Below the pieces are notes generated by a model. That model did not search any database, was not told the origin of the DNA, and was given only the letters and a program-made list of their open reading frames with translations. 64,000 nucleotides of DNA from Demequina litoralis (GTDB taxonomy: Bacteria > Actinomycetota > Actinomycetes > Actinomycetales > Demequinaceae): NCBI RefSeq assembly GCF_030418455.1, contig NZ_JAUHPW010000007.1, forward strand, positions 1 to 64,000. The letters run 5' to 3'. Below, piece by piece: positions 1 through 8,420 of the stretch. The stretch's first letter is position 1, and every line of letters starts with the position of its first letter. The translations under genes and the position numbers were made by a program.

Positions 1-75
<75 letters not shown>

Positions 76-88
76 TCCGGAGGATCGC

Positions 89-742
89 ATGACGACGTTC
101 ATCGAGGAGTTCGGCCTCATCTGGGGCGCGTTCCTCGCGACGCTGACGCTCACCGCGGTGTCGGGGGCGCTCGCGCTCGTGTGGGGCACGGCCCTGGCGA
201 CGATGCGCGTGTCGCCCGTAGGGCCGCTGCGCAGCTTCGGCACGGCTTACGTCGAGCTCGTGAGGAACACCCCGCTCACGCTCATGTTCTTCTTCTGGGT
301 CTTCGTCGCCCCGAGCTTCGGGCTGCTGTTCCCCGAGCTCGGCTTCTGGCCCGCCGTCGTCGCCCTCACCCTCTACACGAGCTCGTTCGTGTGCGAGGCG
401 CTGCGCTCGGGCGTCAACTCGGTGGGCATCGGCCAGGCGGAGGCCGCGCGCAGCATCGGCCTCACGTTCGGCCAGACGTTGTCGCAGGTGGTGCTGCCGC
501 AGGCGTGGCGCACCTCGATCCCGCCGCTCATCTCGGTGCTCATCGCGCTCACCAAGAACACCTCGGTCGCGGCCGGGTTCGCGTACACCGAGATCGTCGC
601 GATCCAGCAGCGTCTCACCAACGCGCACCCGTCGGACGGCTTCTTCATCTTCTTCGGGCTCGCGCTCATGTACCTCGTCATCACCATCCCGCTCGGCCTC
701 CTCGCCGGGCAGGTCGAGCGGAAGGTGGCGTTCGCACGATGA
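89..742 (+). CDS. Polar amino-acid ABC transporter permease (GluC-like)
   Basis: This is a 217-residue inner-membrane permease of the His/Glu/Gln/Arg-opine family, which imports polar amino acids together with a binding protein and an ATPase. It is strongly hydrophobic, with about five membrane segments. The cytoplasmic EAA loop that docks the ATPase is visible at about residues 118-140 (EAARSIGLTFGQTLSQVVLP). The ATG at 89 is preceded by GGAGG at 79-83. The stop codon overlaps the start of the next permease (ATGA), so the two halves of the channel are probably translationally coupled. The ATPase and binding-protein genes should lie upstream, beyond the window. The substrate (glutamate or another amino acid) cannot be fixed from the sequence. 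Confidence 0.88.
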   Translation: MTTFIEEFGLIWGAFLATLTLTAVSGALALVWGTALATMRVSPVGPLRSFGTAYVELVRNTPLTLMFFFWVFVAPSFGLLFPELGFWPAVVALTLYTSSFVCEALRSGVNSVGIGQAEAARSIGLTFGQTLSQVVLPQAWRTSIPPLISVLIALTKNTSVAAGFAYTEIVAIQQRLTNAHPSDGFFIFFGLALMYLVITIPLGLLAGQVERKVAFAR

Positions 743-1806
743 GCGGATCGGTCCTCTACGACGCCCCCGGCCCCCGCGCGAAGCGGCTCGACCGGATCCT
801 CAACTGGACGTTCTCCCTGGCGTTCGTCGCGATCGCGGCATGGATCGCGTACGCGTGGTACCAGCGCGGGATCTTCGACGACCGCTGGGCGATCCTGTGG
901 GACCCGCCCAAGAACCAGACCGCCGCGGACGTGTGGATGTCGCTCGCGAGGGGACTGGGCAACACGCTCAAGGCCGCCGCGATCGCGGCGCCCATCGCGC
1001 TGCTCATCGGCGGCGCCATCGCGATCGTCCGCCGCGGCGCGCGCACCCGCTGGCTGTCCGGGCCGGCCGCCGTCACCACCGAGCTGGCGCGCGGCCTGCC
1101 CGTGCTCATGCTGATGTTCCTCGCGAAGCTCGTGTTCGGCTGGTCGCCGCTGTGGTCGGTCGTCTTCGGTCTGGTCGTCTACAACGCGGCCGTCGTCGCG
1201 GAGATCCTGCGGGCGGGCCTCGCGGCGCTGCCCAAGGGCCAGCGCGAGGCGGGGCTCAGCATCGGGCTGTCGACCATGCGCACCACGCTGCTCATCGAGC
1301 TGCCGCAGGCGGTGCGGATCATGCTGCCCGCGCTCGTGAGCCAGATCGTCGTCCTGCTCAAGGACACCTCGCTCGGCTACATCGTCGCGTACCCCGAGCT
1401 GCTGCGGACCATCAAGAACAACCGCGACTACTTCGGCGACCAGTACGTCATCCCGCTGTTCCTCGTGGGCGCCACCATCTACATCCTCATCAACATGGGC
1501 GTGTCCCGCCTCGCGACGTTCATCGAGCGCCGCCTGCGCGAGGGGGGCGGCGGCCGCGGGCTCAAGCCGCCGGAGATCGGCCCCACCGGGCCCATCCCGC
1601 AGTCGGGGATCGGCGGACCCGCGCGCGAGGAGGGCGCCCACGCGGGCGACCCGGTCTTCGCGGCCGGGCGGCGTCCCGAGTCCCATCCGGTCCCGCAGCG
1701 ACGGCCGGGGGAGACCGACGGGGAGAGGCGCCGCCAGGCGTACCATGGCGATCCCGCTGCGCAGGCGCTCCGTGCCAACACGAGGACGGGCGACAGCGAG
1801 CTGTAG
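739..1806 (+). CDS. Polar amino-acid ABC transporter permease (GluD-like)
   Basis: This is the second permease (355 residues) of the same importer. The ATG at 739 overlaps the TGA of the preceding permease. An N-terminal membrane segment at about residues 18-40 precedes the permease core, and the EAA loop is at about residues 170-192 (EAGLSIGLSTMRTTLLIELP). A KDTSLGY segment typical of the family follows. About 75 residues of Gly/Pro/Arg-rich tail follow the last helix (ERRLREGGGG onward), longer than usual and probably unstructured. It forms a heterodimeric channel with the upstream gene product. A longer reading frame begins upstream at 181 but runs antiphase through the first gene and is rejected. 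Confidence 0.85.
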   Translation: MSGSVLYDAPGPRAKRLDRILNWTFSLAFVAIAAWIAYAWYQRGIFDDRWAILWDPPKNQTAADVWMSLARGLGNTLKAAAIAAPIALLIGGAIAIVRRGARTRWLSGPAAVTTELARGLPVLMLMFLAKLVFGWSPLWSVVFGLVVYNAAVVAEILRAGLAALPKGQREAGLSIGLSTMRTTLLIELPQAVRIMLPALVSQIVVLLKDTSLGYIVAYPELLRTIKNNRDYFGDQYVIPLFLVGATIYILINMGVSRLATFIERRLREGGGGRGLKPPEIGPTGPIPQSGIGGPAREEGAHAGDPVFAAGRRPESHPVPQRRPGETDGERRRQAYHGDPAAQALRANTRTGDSEL

Positions 1807-1818
1807 GCCCGGTCGCGC

Positions 1819-1827
1819 GCATCGTCC
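1819..1827 (-). repeat. GGACGATGC-type word, intergenic copy
   Basis: Written on the + strand as GCATCGTCC and followed by CCC, so the complement reads GGGGGACGATGCGCG. It lies upstream of rpsO, just before the putative -10. It is one of about 31 exact copies in the window. Confidence 0.7.
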
Positions 1828-1836
1828 CCCGTCCTG

Positions 1837-1842
1837 TACCAT
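1837..1842 (+). promoter_or_regulatory. Possible rpsO -10 element (TACCAT)
   Basis: TACCAT fits the actinobacterial TANNNT -10 pattern and would give a leader of about 80 bases before the rpsO GTG. No convincing -35 hexamer is seen 16-18 bases upstream, so this is only a candidate. Confidence 0.35.
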
Positions 1843-1929
1843 GGACAGTCGCCGTAGAACGGCCGCGGATCCCAGTGCCCCGGAGAACATGCCCGGGTGC
1901 GCCGCGCAACGAACGAGAGAGAGTACACA

Positions 1930-2199
1930 GTGGCGCTCGACGCAGCAGTGAAGCAGTCCATCATGACCGAGTACGCGACCCACGAGGGCGACACCGGCTC
2001 TCCCGAGGTCCAGGTCGCGGTCCTCAGCCAGCGCATCAAGGACCTGACGGAGCACCTCAAGGAGCACAAGCACGACCACCACTCGCGTCGTGGCCTGCTC
2101 CTCATGGTCGGCCGTCGCCGCAACCTCCTGAACTACCTCGCGAAGACGGACATCAACCGTTACCGCGCGCTCATCGAGCGTCTCGGCCTGCGCCGCTAA
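1930..2199 (+). CDS. rpsO: 30S ribosomal protein S15
   Basis: S15 is a primary 16S rRNA-binding protein of the small-subunit platform. Reading from GTG at 1930 gives 89 residues, exactly the family length, starting [20 protein letters not shown]. The conserved segments [19 protein letters not shown] and RRRNLLNYL are present. An upstream in-frame ATG at 1897 would add an 11-residue non-conserved leader, so the GTG is preferred; a purine-rich GAGAGAGAG tract lies just upstream of it. The gene is followed by a hairpin terminator and then pnp, the widespread rpsO-pnp order. In other bacteria S15 represses its own translation; nothing here tests that. Confidence 0.96.
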   Translation: MALDAAVKQSIMTEYATHEGDTGSPEVQVAVLSQRIKDLTEHLKEHKHDHHSRRGLLLMVGRRRNLLNYLAKTDINRYRALIERLGLRR

Positions 2200-2220
2200 G
2201 CGCAAGCCCACCAGGCGTCT

Positions 2221-2260
2221 GCCCGGCCGCTCCCCTCAGGGGTCGAAGCGGCCGGGCTTT
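2221..2260 (+). terminator. Terminator after rpsO
   Basis: A perfect 11-bp stem, GCCCGGCCGCT (2221-2231) with AGCGGCCGGGC (2247-2257), is followed by TTT. It would limit but perhaps not abolish read-through from rpsO into pnp. Confidence 0.85.
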
Positions 2261-2270
2261 CGCGTATCCG

Positions 2271-2304
2271 GGCACGATGCGCCGGCGGGCACGATGCGCC
2301 GGCG
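2271..2304 (+). repeat. Two tandem 17-bp repeats between rpsO and pnp
   Basis: The unit GGCACGATGCGCCGGCG occurs at 2271-2287 and again at 2288-2304. Each copy contains GCACGATGCG, one mismatch from the dispersed word GGACGATGCG. An exact copy of that word in the opposite orientation follows at 2328-2336, so the 2271-2337 block carries three related words. Confidence 0.8.
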
Positions 2305-2327
2305 GGCGCCACGCCTGGGCGACCCGC

Positions 2328-2336
2328 GCATCGTCC
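2328..2336 (-). repeat. GGACGATGC-type word, intergenic copy
   Basis: GCATCGTCC on the + strand within CGCGCATCGTCCCTCC, between rpsO and pnp and close to the putative pnp -10. Confidence 0.7.
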
Positions 2337-2347
2337 CTCCCTGCTGT

Positions 2348-2541
2348 TAGGATTGTCGCGGCCCGGTTCGTCGGGCCGACCAACACAACCTGGCAGGCCA
2401 GCCGGATGCTGATCCTCGGTGGTGACCTCCAGAACCCCCTCCTCCGCATGGGGACCGTTCTGGGTGTTTCGACTGACGATCAGTGACGCGGCGTGAGCCG
2501 CATCCGCCTGCCTGCCACGAATAGGCAAGGAGCAACTCCTG
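2348..2541 (+). promoter_or_regulatory. pnp promoter and structured leader
   Basis: A TAGGAT -10-like hexamer lies at 2348-2353. A hairpin at the predicted 5' end of the transcript pairs CGGCCCG (2359-2365) with CGGGCCG (2372-2378). At the far end, AGGAG (2528-2532), part of the pnp Shine-Dalgarno, can pair with CTCCT (2536-2540) across a three-base loop, which would hide the ribosome site. Together these suggest post-transcriptional control of pnp, as known for enterobacterial pnp (RNase III and PNPase autoregulation). Here it is only an inference from the pairing. The remaining ~140 bases show no gene. Confidence 0.5.
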
Positions 2542-4767
2542 ATGGAGGGTCCTGAGATCCAGTTCGCCGAGGCCACGATCGACAACGGTCGCTTCGGCAC
2601 CCGCACCGTCCGCTTCGAGACGGGCCGCCTCGCCAAGCAGGCCGCCGGCTCCGCCGTCGCGTACCTCGACGGTGAGACCATGCTGCTGTCCGCGACGACC
2701 GCCTCGAAGGCGCCGCGCGACGGCTTCGACTTCTTCCCCCTGACCGTGGACGTCGAGGAGCGCCAGTACGCCGCCGGCAAGATCCCCGGCTCGTTCTTCC
2801 GCCGCGAGGGCCGTCCCACCACGGACGCCATCCTCACGTGCCGCCTCATCGACCGCCCGCTGCGCCCGTCGTTCGTGTCGGGCCTGCGCAACGAGATCCA
2901 GGTCGTCGTCGACGTCCTCGCGATCCACCCGGACGACCAGTACGACGTCGTCGCGATCAACGCGGCCTCGATGTCGACGCAGCTCGCCGGCCTGCCCTTC
3001 TCGGGCCCCATCGGCGGCGTGCGCATCGCGCTCGTCGAGGGCCAGTGGGTGTGCTTCCCGCGCTGGTCGGAGATGGAGAACGCGGTCTTCAACATGGTCG
3101 TGGCCGGCCGCGTGGTGGGCGACGACGTCGCCATCATGATGGTCGAGGCCGAGGCGACCGAGAACGCCTTCGAGCTCGTCTCCGAGGGTGCGCAGGCGCC
3201 CACCGAGACCGTCGTGGCCGAGGGCCTCGAGGCCGCGAAGCCGTTCATCCGCGCGCTGTGCGAGGCGCAGGCCGACGTCGCCGCCAAGGCCGCCAAGGAG
3301 ACCGCGGAGTTCCCGCGCTTCCTCGACTACCAGGACGACGTGTTCGGCGCCGTGGCGCCCGCGATCGAGGGCGACCTCGCCGAGGCGCTCCAGATCGCCG
3401 ACAAGCAGACCCGCGAGAACCGCCTCGACGAGATCAAGGCGGGCGCGCTCGACCAGTTCTCGGGCCAGTTCGAGGGCCGCGAGAAGGAGATCTCGGCGGT
3501 CGTCCGCTCGGTCACCAAGCAGACCATCCGCCAGCGCATCCTCAAGGACGGCGTCCGCATCGACGGCCGTGGCCTCAAGGACATCCGTCCCCTGTCGGCC
3601 GAGGTCGCCGTGGTGCCCCGCGTGCACGGCTCCGCGATCTTCGAGCGTGGCGAGACCCAGATCATGGGCATCACGACGCTCAACATGCTCAAGATGGAGC
3701 AGCAGATCGACTCGTTCTCGCCCGAGACGCACAAGCGCTACATGCACCACTACAACTTCCCGCCGTTCTCGACGGGTGAGACCGGTCGTGTGGGCAGCCC
3801 GAAGCGCCGCGAGATCGGCCACGGCGCGCTCGCCGAGCGTGCGCTCGTGCCGGTGCTCCCGTCGCGCGAGGACTTCCCCTACGCGATCCGCGAGGTGTCC
3901 GAGGCGCTCGGCTCGAACGGCTCGACCTCGATGGGCTCGGTCTGCGCCTCGACGCTGGCCATGCTCAACGCGGGCGTGCCGCTCAAGGCCCCCGTCGCGG
4001 GCATCGCGATGGGCCTCGTGTCCGACACCGTCGACGGCGAGACCCGCTACGCGGCCCTCACCGACATCCTCGGTGCCGAGGACGCCTTCGGCGACATGGA
4101 CTTTAAGGTCGCCGGTACCCGCGAGTTCGTCACCGCGATCCAGCTCGACACCAAGCTCGACGGCATCCCCGCCTCGGTCCTGGCCGGCGCGCTGTCGCAG
4201 GCGTACGAGGCCCGCGTCCACATCCTCGGCGTGATGGAGCAGGCCATCTCCGAGCCCGACGAGATGAGCCCGCACGCCCCGCGCGTCATCGCGGTGCGCA
4301 TCCCCGTCGACAAGATCGGCGAGGTCATCGGCCCCAAGGGCAAGATGATCAACCAGATCCAGGACGACACGGGCGCCGACATCTCGATCGAGGACGACGG
4401 CACCGTGTACATCGGCGCCACCGACGGTCCGTCGGCGGAGGCCGCGCGCGCCGCGATCAACGCGATCGCGAACCCGCACGTCCCCGAGGTCGGCGAGCGC
4501 TTCGTCGGCACCGTGGTGAAGACCGTCGCCTTCGGCGCCTTCATCTCGCTCACCCCGGGCAAGGACGGTCTGCTGCACATCTCGCAGATCCGCAAGCTCG
4601 TGGGCGGCAAGCGCGTCGAGAACGTCGAGGACGTGCTCGGCGTGGGTCAGAAGATCCAGGTGGAGATCACCGAGGTCGACCCGCGCGGCAAGCTCTCGCT
4701 CGGCGTGGTCGAGGAGGCCGGTGCGGAGGGTTCCTCCGACGAGGCCGAGGAGACCGTCGAGGCGTAA
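2542..4767 (+). CDS. pnp: Polyribonucleotide nucleotidyltransferase (PNPase)
   Basis: PNPase is a phosphorolytic 3'-5' exoribonuclease that can also act as an RNA polymerase; it is trimeric and cytoplasmic and is the core of mRNA decay. The 741 residues match the family. There are two RNase PH-like domains (about residues 1-230 and 330-560) joined by an alpha-helical linker, a KH domain at about 580-640 with the IGPKGKMI loop, and an S1 domain at about 650-720 ([13 protein letters not shown]). The FFRREGRPT motif is present. The ATG at 2542 follows AAGGAG. A 15-bp UUCG-loop terminator ends the gene. It sits in the standard rpsO-pnp-M16 peptidase order and should cooperate with RNase J, RNase Y and the DEAD-box helicase encoded elsewhere in the window. 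Confidence 0.98.
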   Translation: MEGPEIQFAEATIDNGRFGTRTVRFETGRLAKQAAGSAVAYLDGETMLLSATTASKAPRDGFDFFPLTVDVEERQYAAGKIPGSFFRREGRPTTDAILTCRLIDRPLRPSFVSGLRNEIQVVVDVLAIHPDDQYDVVAINAASMSTQLAGLPFSGPIGGVRIALVEGQWVCFPRWSEMENAVFNMVVAGRVVGDDVAIMMVEAEATENAFELVSEGAQAPTETVVAEGLEAAKPFIRALCEAQADVAAKAAKETAEFPRFLDYQDDVFGAVAPAIEGDLAEALQIADKQTRENRLDEIKAGALDQFSGQFEGREKEISAVVRSVTKQTIRQRILKDGVRIDGRGLKDIRPLSAEVAVVPRVHGSAIFERGETQIMGITTLNMLKMEQQIDSFSPETHKRYMHHYNFPPFSTGETGRVGSPKRREIGHGALAERALVPVLPSREDFPYAIREVSEALGSNGSTSMGSVCASTLAMLNAGVPLKAPVAGIAMGLVSDTVDGETRYAALTDILGAEDAFGDMDFKVAGTREFVTAIQLDTKLDGIPASVLAGALSQAYEARVHILGVMEQAISEPDEMSPHAPRVIAVRIPVDKIGEVIGPKGKMINQIQDDTGADISIEDDGTVYIGATDGPSAEAARAAINAIANPHVPEVGERFVGTVVKTVAFGAFISLTPGKDGLLHISQIRKLVGGKRVENVEDVLGVGQKIQVEITEVDPRGKLSLGVVEEAGAEGSSDEAEETVEA

Positions 4768-4790
4768 GCCTGGTCTGACGCAGTTCCGTT

Positions 4791-4824
4791 CGAAGGGCGG
4801 TCCGGTTCGCCGGGCCGCCCTTCG
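4791..4824 (+). terminator. UUCG-loop terminator after pnp
   Basis: A 15-bp stem: CGAAGGGCGG (4791-4800) pairs with CCGCCCTTCG (4815-4824), T4801 wobbles with G4814, and the inner CCGG/CCGG closes a TTCG tetraloop (4806-4809). No T run follows, as is common in actinobacteria. Confidence 0.9.
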
Positions 4825-4830
4825 GCGTAC

Positions 4831-4861
4831 GTGGCCATCGATTCCCAATGAAGCATGTGAC
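4831..4861 (+). repeat. 31-bp repeat, direct copy 1
   Basis: It begins GTGGCCATCGATTCCC and ends GAAGCATGTGAC. It is identical to copy 2 and starts 35 bases before it. At about 50% GC it is far poorer in GC than its surroundings. It lies just after the pnp terminator and is not coding. Confidence 0.9.
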
Positions 4862-4865
4862 GTGT

Positions 4866-4896
4866 GTGGCCATCGATTCCCAATGAAGCATGTGAC
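4866..4896 (+). repeat. 31-bp repeat, direct copy 2
   Basis: An exact copy of 4831-4861, separated from it by GTGT. The two copies plus the inverted third copy (4977-4999) bracket the region upstream of the M16 peptidase. Confidence 0.9.
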
Positions 4897-4976
4897 TGGT
4901 GTGACAAGCGCGTGGCATGCGGGTGGCGGGTAGCGGGTGGCGGCCACGCGCGCATCGGCCGCGGGCGACCACATGC

Positions 4977-4999
4977 GTCACATGTGTCATTGGGAATCG
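4977..4999 (-). repeat. Inverted partial third copy of the repeat, over the pepR promoter
   Basis: On the + strand it reads GTCACATGTGTCATTGGGAA then TCG. The reverse complement of copies 1 and 2 matches it at 21 of 23 positions. It includes the palindrome CACATGTG and covers the -35/spacer area of the predicted pepR promoter, so it is a candidate operator. Confidence 0.8.
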
Positions 5000-5003
5000 C
5001 GGA

Positions 5004-5016
5004 TAGGCTCGCCCTC
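5004..5016 (+). promoter_or_regulatory. Leaderless promoter of the M16 peptidase
   Basis: TAGGCT at 5004-5009 is a TANNNT -10 element placed seven bases before the ATG, which would put transcription start at or next to the start codon. The -35 region (about 4981-4986) falls inside the inverted repeat copy. Confidence 0.6.
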
Positions 5017-6336
5017 ATGCCCCACATGCTTCCCCTCGTGCACGCGGGAGCCATCGGCTCCGACCTCACCATCGAGCAGGACCACGGCGCGGTGATCCGC
5101 CGGTCCGTGCTGCCGGGCGGGGTGCGCGTGCTCACGGAGCAGATCCCGGGCATGCGCTCGGCGACCCTCGGCGCCTGGGTGGGCGTCGGCTCGCGCGACG
5201 AGGCGCCCGAGCACGCCGGCTCGACCCACTTCCTCGAGCACCTCCTGTTCAAGGGAACCGGGCGGCGCAGCGCTCTCGACATCGCCGAGGAGTTCGACCG
5301 CGTGGGCGGCGAGTCCAACGCCCTCACCGGCAAGGAGTACACCTGCTACTACGCGCGGGTGATCGACACCGACCTGCCGATGGCGATCGACGTCATCCTC
5401 GACATGGTCACCAGCGCGCGCCTCGACCAGTCCGACTTCGACATGGAGCGCGGGGTCATCCTCGAGGAGCTCGCGATGAACGAGGACGACCCGGGCGACG
5501 TCATCCACGAGCGCTTCACCGAGGCCGTGCTCGGCGGCCACGTACTGGGGCGGCCCATCGGCGGTACCCCGGAGCTCATCGAGGCCGTCACCCGGGACGC
5601 CGTCTGGGAGCACTACCAGCAGCACTACACGCCCGCCGGCCTCATCGTGACGGCCGCCGGGGGAGTCGACCACGACGCCGTGTGCGCGATGGTCGCCGAT
5701 GCGCTGCTCCGGGGCGGCTGGGACCTCGCCGACGGCGTGGTGCCGGCGGGCAGGCGCGACCGCTTCGCGCCCGTCGAGGCGACCCTCACCCCCGAGGTGC
5801 GCATCCGCCGCCACGAGCTCGAGCAGGCGCACGTGCTGCTGGGCACCCGCGGCTTCAGCGCCACCGACGAGCGCCGCTCGGTGCTCGCGGTCTACAACGC
5901 GATCCTCGGCGGCGGCATGTCCTCGCGCCTGTTCCAGGAGATCCGCGAGAAGCGCGGCCTCACGTACGCGGTGTACTCGTTCGGCGCGCCCAGCACCGAG
6001 ACCGGCGTATTCGGCGTCTACGGCGCGTGCACGCCCGCCAAGGTCGACGAGGTCGAGCGGCTCATGGCCGTCGAGCTCGAGCGCATGGCCGAGGGCGTGA
6101 CCGCGGGCGAGCTCGAGCGCGCCAAGGGGCAGATCGCCGGCTCGATGGTGCTGCGCCTCGAGGACTCGTACTCGCGCATGTCCCGCCTGGGCAAGGCCGA
6201 GCTCGTGTTCGGCGACCTGTGGTCCATCGCGGAGATGCTCGACGACGTCCACGCGGTCACCGCCGACCAGGTGCGCGCGCTGGCGGCGGACATCGCCGGC
6301 CGCGATCGCGTGTCGGTGCGCGTCGGACCCGCCTGA
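5017..6336 (+). CDS. M16 family zinc peptidase (PepR/mitochondrial processing peptidase-like)
   Basis: This is a 439-residue insulinase-family metallopeptidase. The inverted zinc motif HFLEH is at residues 71-75, with the third zinc-ligand region ILEE near residue 150. Two homologous halves are present: the catalytic N-terminal domain and the M16-C domain with REKRGLTYAVYSF. The ATG at 5017 is chosen because it follows a -10 box by seven bases and there is no Shine-Dalgarno. An upstream in-frame ATG at 4864 lies inside the repeat and would add a non-conserved leader. In many actinobacteria dapB follows directly; here an efflux cassette lies between them. The substrate is unknown, and the usual name reflects family assignment only. 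Confidence 0.92.
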   Translation: MPHMLPLVHAGAIGSDLTIEQDHGAVIRRSVLPGGVRVLTEQIPGMRSATLGAWVGVGSRDEAPEHAGSTHFLEHLLFKGTGRRSALDIAEEFDRVGGESNALTGKEYTCYYARVIDTDLPMAIDVILDMVTSARLDQSDFDMERGVILEELAMNEDDPGDVIHERFTEAVLGGHVLGRPIGGTPELIEAVTRDAVWEHYQQHYTPAGLIVTAAGGVDHDAVCAMVADALLRGGWDLADGVVPAGRRDRFAPVEATLTPEVRIRRHELEQAHVLLGTRGFSATDERRSVLAVYNAILGGGMSSRLFQEIREKRGLTYAVYSFGAPSTETGVFGVYGACTPAKVDEVERLMAVELERMAEGVTAGELERAKGQIAGSMVLRLEDSYSRMSRLGKAELVFGDLWSIAEMLDDVHAVTADQVRALAADIAGRDRVSVRVGPA

Positions 6337-6465
6337 CCCGCCCAACACCAGGGGCTTCCCGGCCCCGCGCGGGTGCTTATGGTGCCCTTATCCGATTGCC
6401 AGCCATCTCCCAGGAACCGTCCATACCTTCGCATCGACAGTCGGCGATGATCGAACGGACGGACG

Positions 6466-7725
6466 ATGCCCAAGAACCCTTCCCGGTGGACCCGCGTACG
6501 CACGTGGGGAGTCCCCGCAGGAGCCGTGCTGGCCGGTGCCGGCCTCGGCGCCGGCGCGATGGCGCTGTGGGGCGGCGGAGGTGAGACCCAGCAGCGCGGT
6601 CTCGACGCGGAGGTCGCCGGCACGCAGACGGTGACCGTGGGCCTCCAGACCCTCGAGGAGTCCGTGTCCGCGACGGGCACGCTGGCGGCCGTGTCGACCG
6701 ACGCGCTCGCCTTCGAGGCCTCCGGCGAGGTCACCGCGGTCCACGTCGAGGCGGGCGACGTCGTCGAGGCGGGCGACGTGATCGCCGAGATCGACACGCT
6801 CCAGCTCACGGCCTCCCTGCGGTCGGCGCAGGCGGAGCTCGCGCAGGCCAAGGCCAGCCTCGCCAACCTCGAGGACGCCGACGACGGCTCCGACGCGAGC
6901 GCCGCCCAGATCGCGGCCGCCGAGGCCCAGGTCAAGGTGCTGAGGAAGAGCGTCGCGGCGGCGCGGGATGCGATGGGCGACGCGGAGCTGGTCGCCGACA
7001 TGGCCGGCCTCGTCACCGTGCAGCCCTACGAGGTGGGCGACGTCGTGTCGTCCGGCTCGAGCGGGTCGACGGGCGGGACCACGGCGTCCGCCCAGGCCGG
7101 CGGCATGACCACCACCGCATCGTCCACCTCGAGCGACGGCGGCGTGACGATCGTGGGCCAGGACGAGTGGACCGTCTCCGTGAGCCTGTCCGAGGACGAG
7201 GTCGCGCAGATCGCGGAGGGCAACCAGGTGACCTTCACCGCCGACGACGTCGACGGGGAGTTCTTCGGCCTCGTCACCGACATCGCGAACCTGCCCACCA
7301 CCACCGGGGGCAGCGCGACCTACGCGGTCGACCTCCAGGTCACGGGCGCGGTCGAAGGCCTCTACGAGGGCACGTCCGTCACCGCGGACATCGTCTACCT
7401 GCGCCAGGTCGACGTGCTCGCGATCCCCACGAACGCGGTCACGACCACCGACGGCGTCTCGACCGTCACCGTGGTGGACGATGCGGGCGCGGAGGAGCAG
7501 CGCGAGGTCACGCTCGGCGACACGGTCGGCAGCTACACCGAGGTGGTCGACGGGCTCGCCGAGGGCGAGCTCCTCGCGGTCGCGACGGCGGTGTCCGGCG
7601 GCGCCGCCACCGACGGCGGCGACCAGCAGACCGGCCGGATGACGACGGGCCAGTTCCCGGGCGGCGAGATGCCCACCGGCGGCGAGATGCCCGGCGGCGG
7701 CCAGTTCCCGGGCGGGCAGGGCTGA
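6466..7725 (+). CDS. HlyD/MacA-type periplasmic adaptor of an ABC efflux system
   Basis: This 419-residue membrane-anchored adaptor has an N-terminal membrane helix (about residues 13-36). It then has a lipoyl-like beta domain (LAFEASGEVTAVHVEAGDVV), an alpha-helical hairpin (about 115-175, rich in Ala/Gln/Glu), the second lipoyl half (ADMAGLVTVQPYEVGDVV), and beta-barrel and membrane-proximal domains. The last ~40 residues are a Gly/Met/Pro tail with repeated GGEMP and GGQFPGG. In Gram-positive bacteria such proteins partner MacB-like transporters. The ATG at 6466 lies inside a GGACGATGC word. It is the first gene of a tightly packed five-gene unit; the next start overlaps its stop (TGATG). 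The exported substrate is not deducible. Confidence 0.85.
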   Translation: MPKNPSRWTRVRTWGVPAGAVLAGAGLGAGAMALWGGGGETQQRGLDAEVAGTQTVTVGLQTLEESVSATGTLAAVSTDALAFEASGEVTAVHVEAGDVVEAGDVIAEIDTLQLTASLRSAQAELAQAKASLANLEDADDGSDASAAQIAAAEAQVKVLRKSVAAARDAMGDAELVADMAGLVTVQPYEVGDVVSSGSSGSTGGTTASAQAGGMTTTASSTSSDGGVTIVGQDEWTVSVSLSEDEVAQIAEGNQVTFTADDVDGEFFGLVTDIANLPTTTGGSATYAVDLQVTGAVEGLYEGTSVTADIVYLRQVDVLAIPTNAVTTTDGVSTVTVVDDAGAEEQREVTLGDTVGSYTEVVDGLAEGELLAVATAVSGGAATDGGDQQTGRMTTGQFPGGEMPTGGEMPGGGQFPGGQG

Positions 7726-8420
7726 TGCGCGCTCCGGTCATCGAGCTGAGCGGCGCCCGCAAGACCTATCACACGGGGGACATCGAGTTCGAGGCTCTGC
7801 GGGGCATCGACTGCCGGATCTTCCCGGGGGAGTACGTGGCGATCGTCGGCCCTTCGGGCTCCGGCAAGTCCACGCTCATGAACATCCTCGGCTGCCTCGA
7901 CGTGCTCACGAGCGGCCGCTACGTGCTGGCCGGCGAGGACGTGTCCCAGATGGACGAGGTCGCCCTCGCGTCGGCCCGCAACCGCCGCATCGGCTTCGTC
8001 TTCCAGCAGTTCCACCTGCTGTCGAGCCTCACCGCGCTCGGCAACGTCGAGCTGCCGCTCGTGTACGCGGGGATCGCGCCGGCGGAGCGGCGCGAGCGGG
8101 CCATGGTCGCGCTCGAGCGCGTGGGCCTGGGCGACAAGAGCCGCAACCACCCGGGCCAGCTCTCGGGAGGCCAGCAGCAGCGGGTCGCGATCGCCCGGGC
8201 GCTCGTGACCGAGCCCGCGATCGTGCTCGCCGACGAGCCGACCGGCAACCTGGACTCGCACTCGACCCGCGACGTCCTGGGCATGCTCGACGAGCTCCAC
8301 GCCGAGGGCAGCACCATCGTCCTCATCACCCACGAGTCCGACGTCGCCGCGCGTGCCGGCACCGTCTACAACGTGACCGACGGCCAGTTCGTCGGCGCGG
8401 GAACGGAGATCGCCAAGTGA
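7725..8420 (+). CDS. MacB/LolD-type ABC transporter ATPase
   Basis: This 231-residue ATPase of the MacB/LolD/FtsE subgroup powers the adjacent permease. The motifs are complete: Walker A GPSGSGKST, Q-loop VFQQFHLL, signature LSGGQQQRVAIARAL, Walker B IVLADEP followed by TGNLDS, and the H-loop histidine in LITHESD. The ATG at 7725 overlaps the upstream stop as TGATG, and the permease start GTG overlaps this stop as GTGA, so adaptor, ATPase and permease are probably made in fixed ratio. The family usually works by mechanotransmission rather than direct transport through the membrane. Confidence 0.93.
   Translation: MRAPVIELSGARKTYHTGDIEFEALRGIDCRIFPGEYVAIVGPSGSGKSTLMNILGCLDVLTSGRYVLAGEDVSQMDEVALASARNRRIGFVFQQFHLLSSLTALGNVELPLVYAGIAPAERRERAMVALERVGLGDKSRNHPGQLSGGQQQRVAIARALVTEPAIVLADEPTGNLDSHSTRDVLGMLDELHAEGSTIVLITHESDVAARAGTVYNVTDGQFVGAGTEIAK

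Noticed and set aside
4831-4896. CRISPR-like direct repeats
   Set aside because: Only two direct copies with a 4-base separator, and the third copy is inverted; no spacers of uniform length and no cas genes.
2347-4974. Very long open frame on the minus strand across pnp (about 875 codons), and similar ones opposite most genes
   Set aside because: Antisense frames stay open in GC-rich genes because stop codons are rare; they lack ribosome sites, recognisable domains or independent context.
4864-5016. Upstream start for the M16 peptidase at 4864
   Set aside because: It would translate the repeat array and a His/Gly/Arg-rich non-conserved leader; the -10 box at 5004 fits the ATG at 5017.
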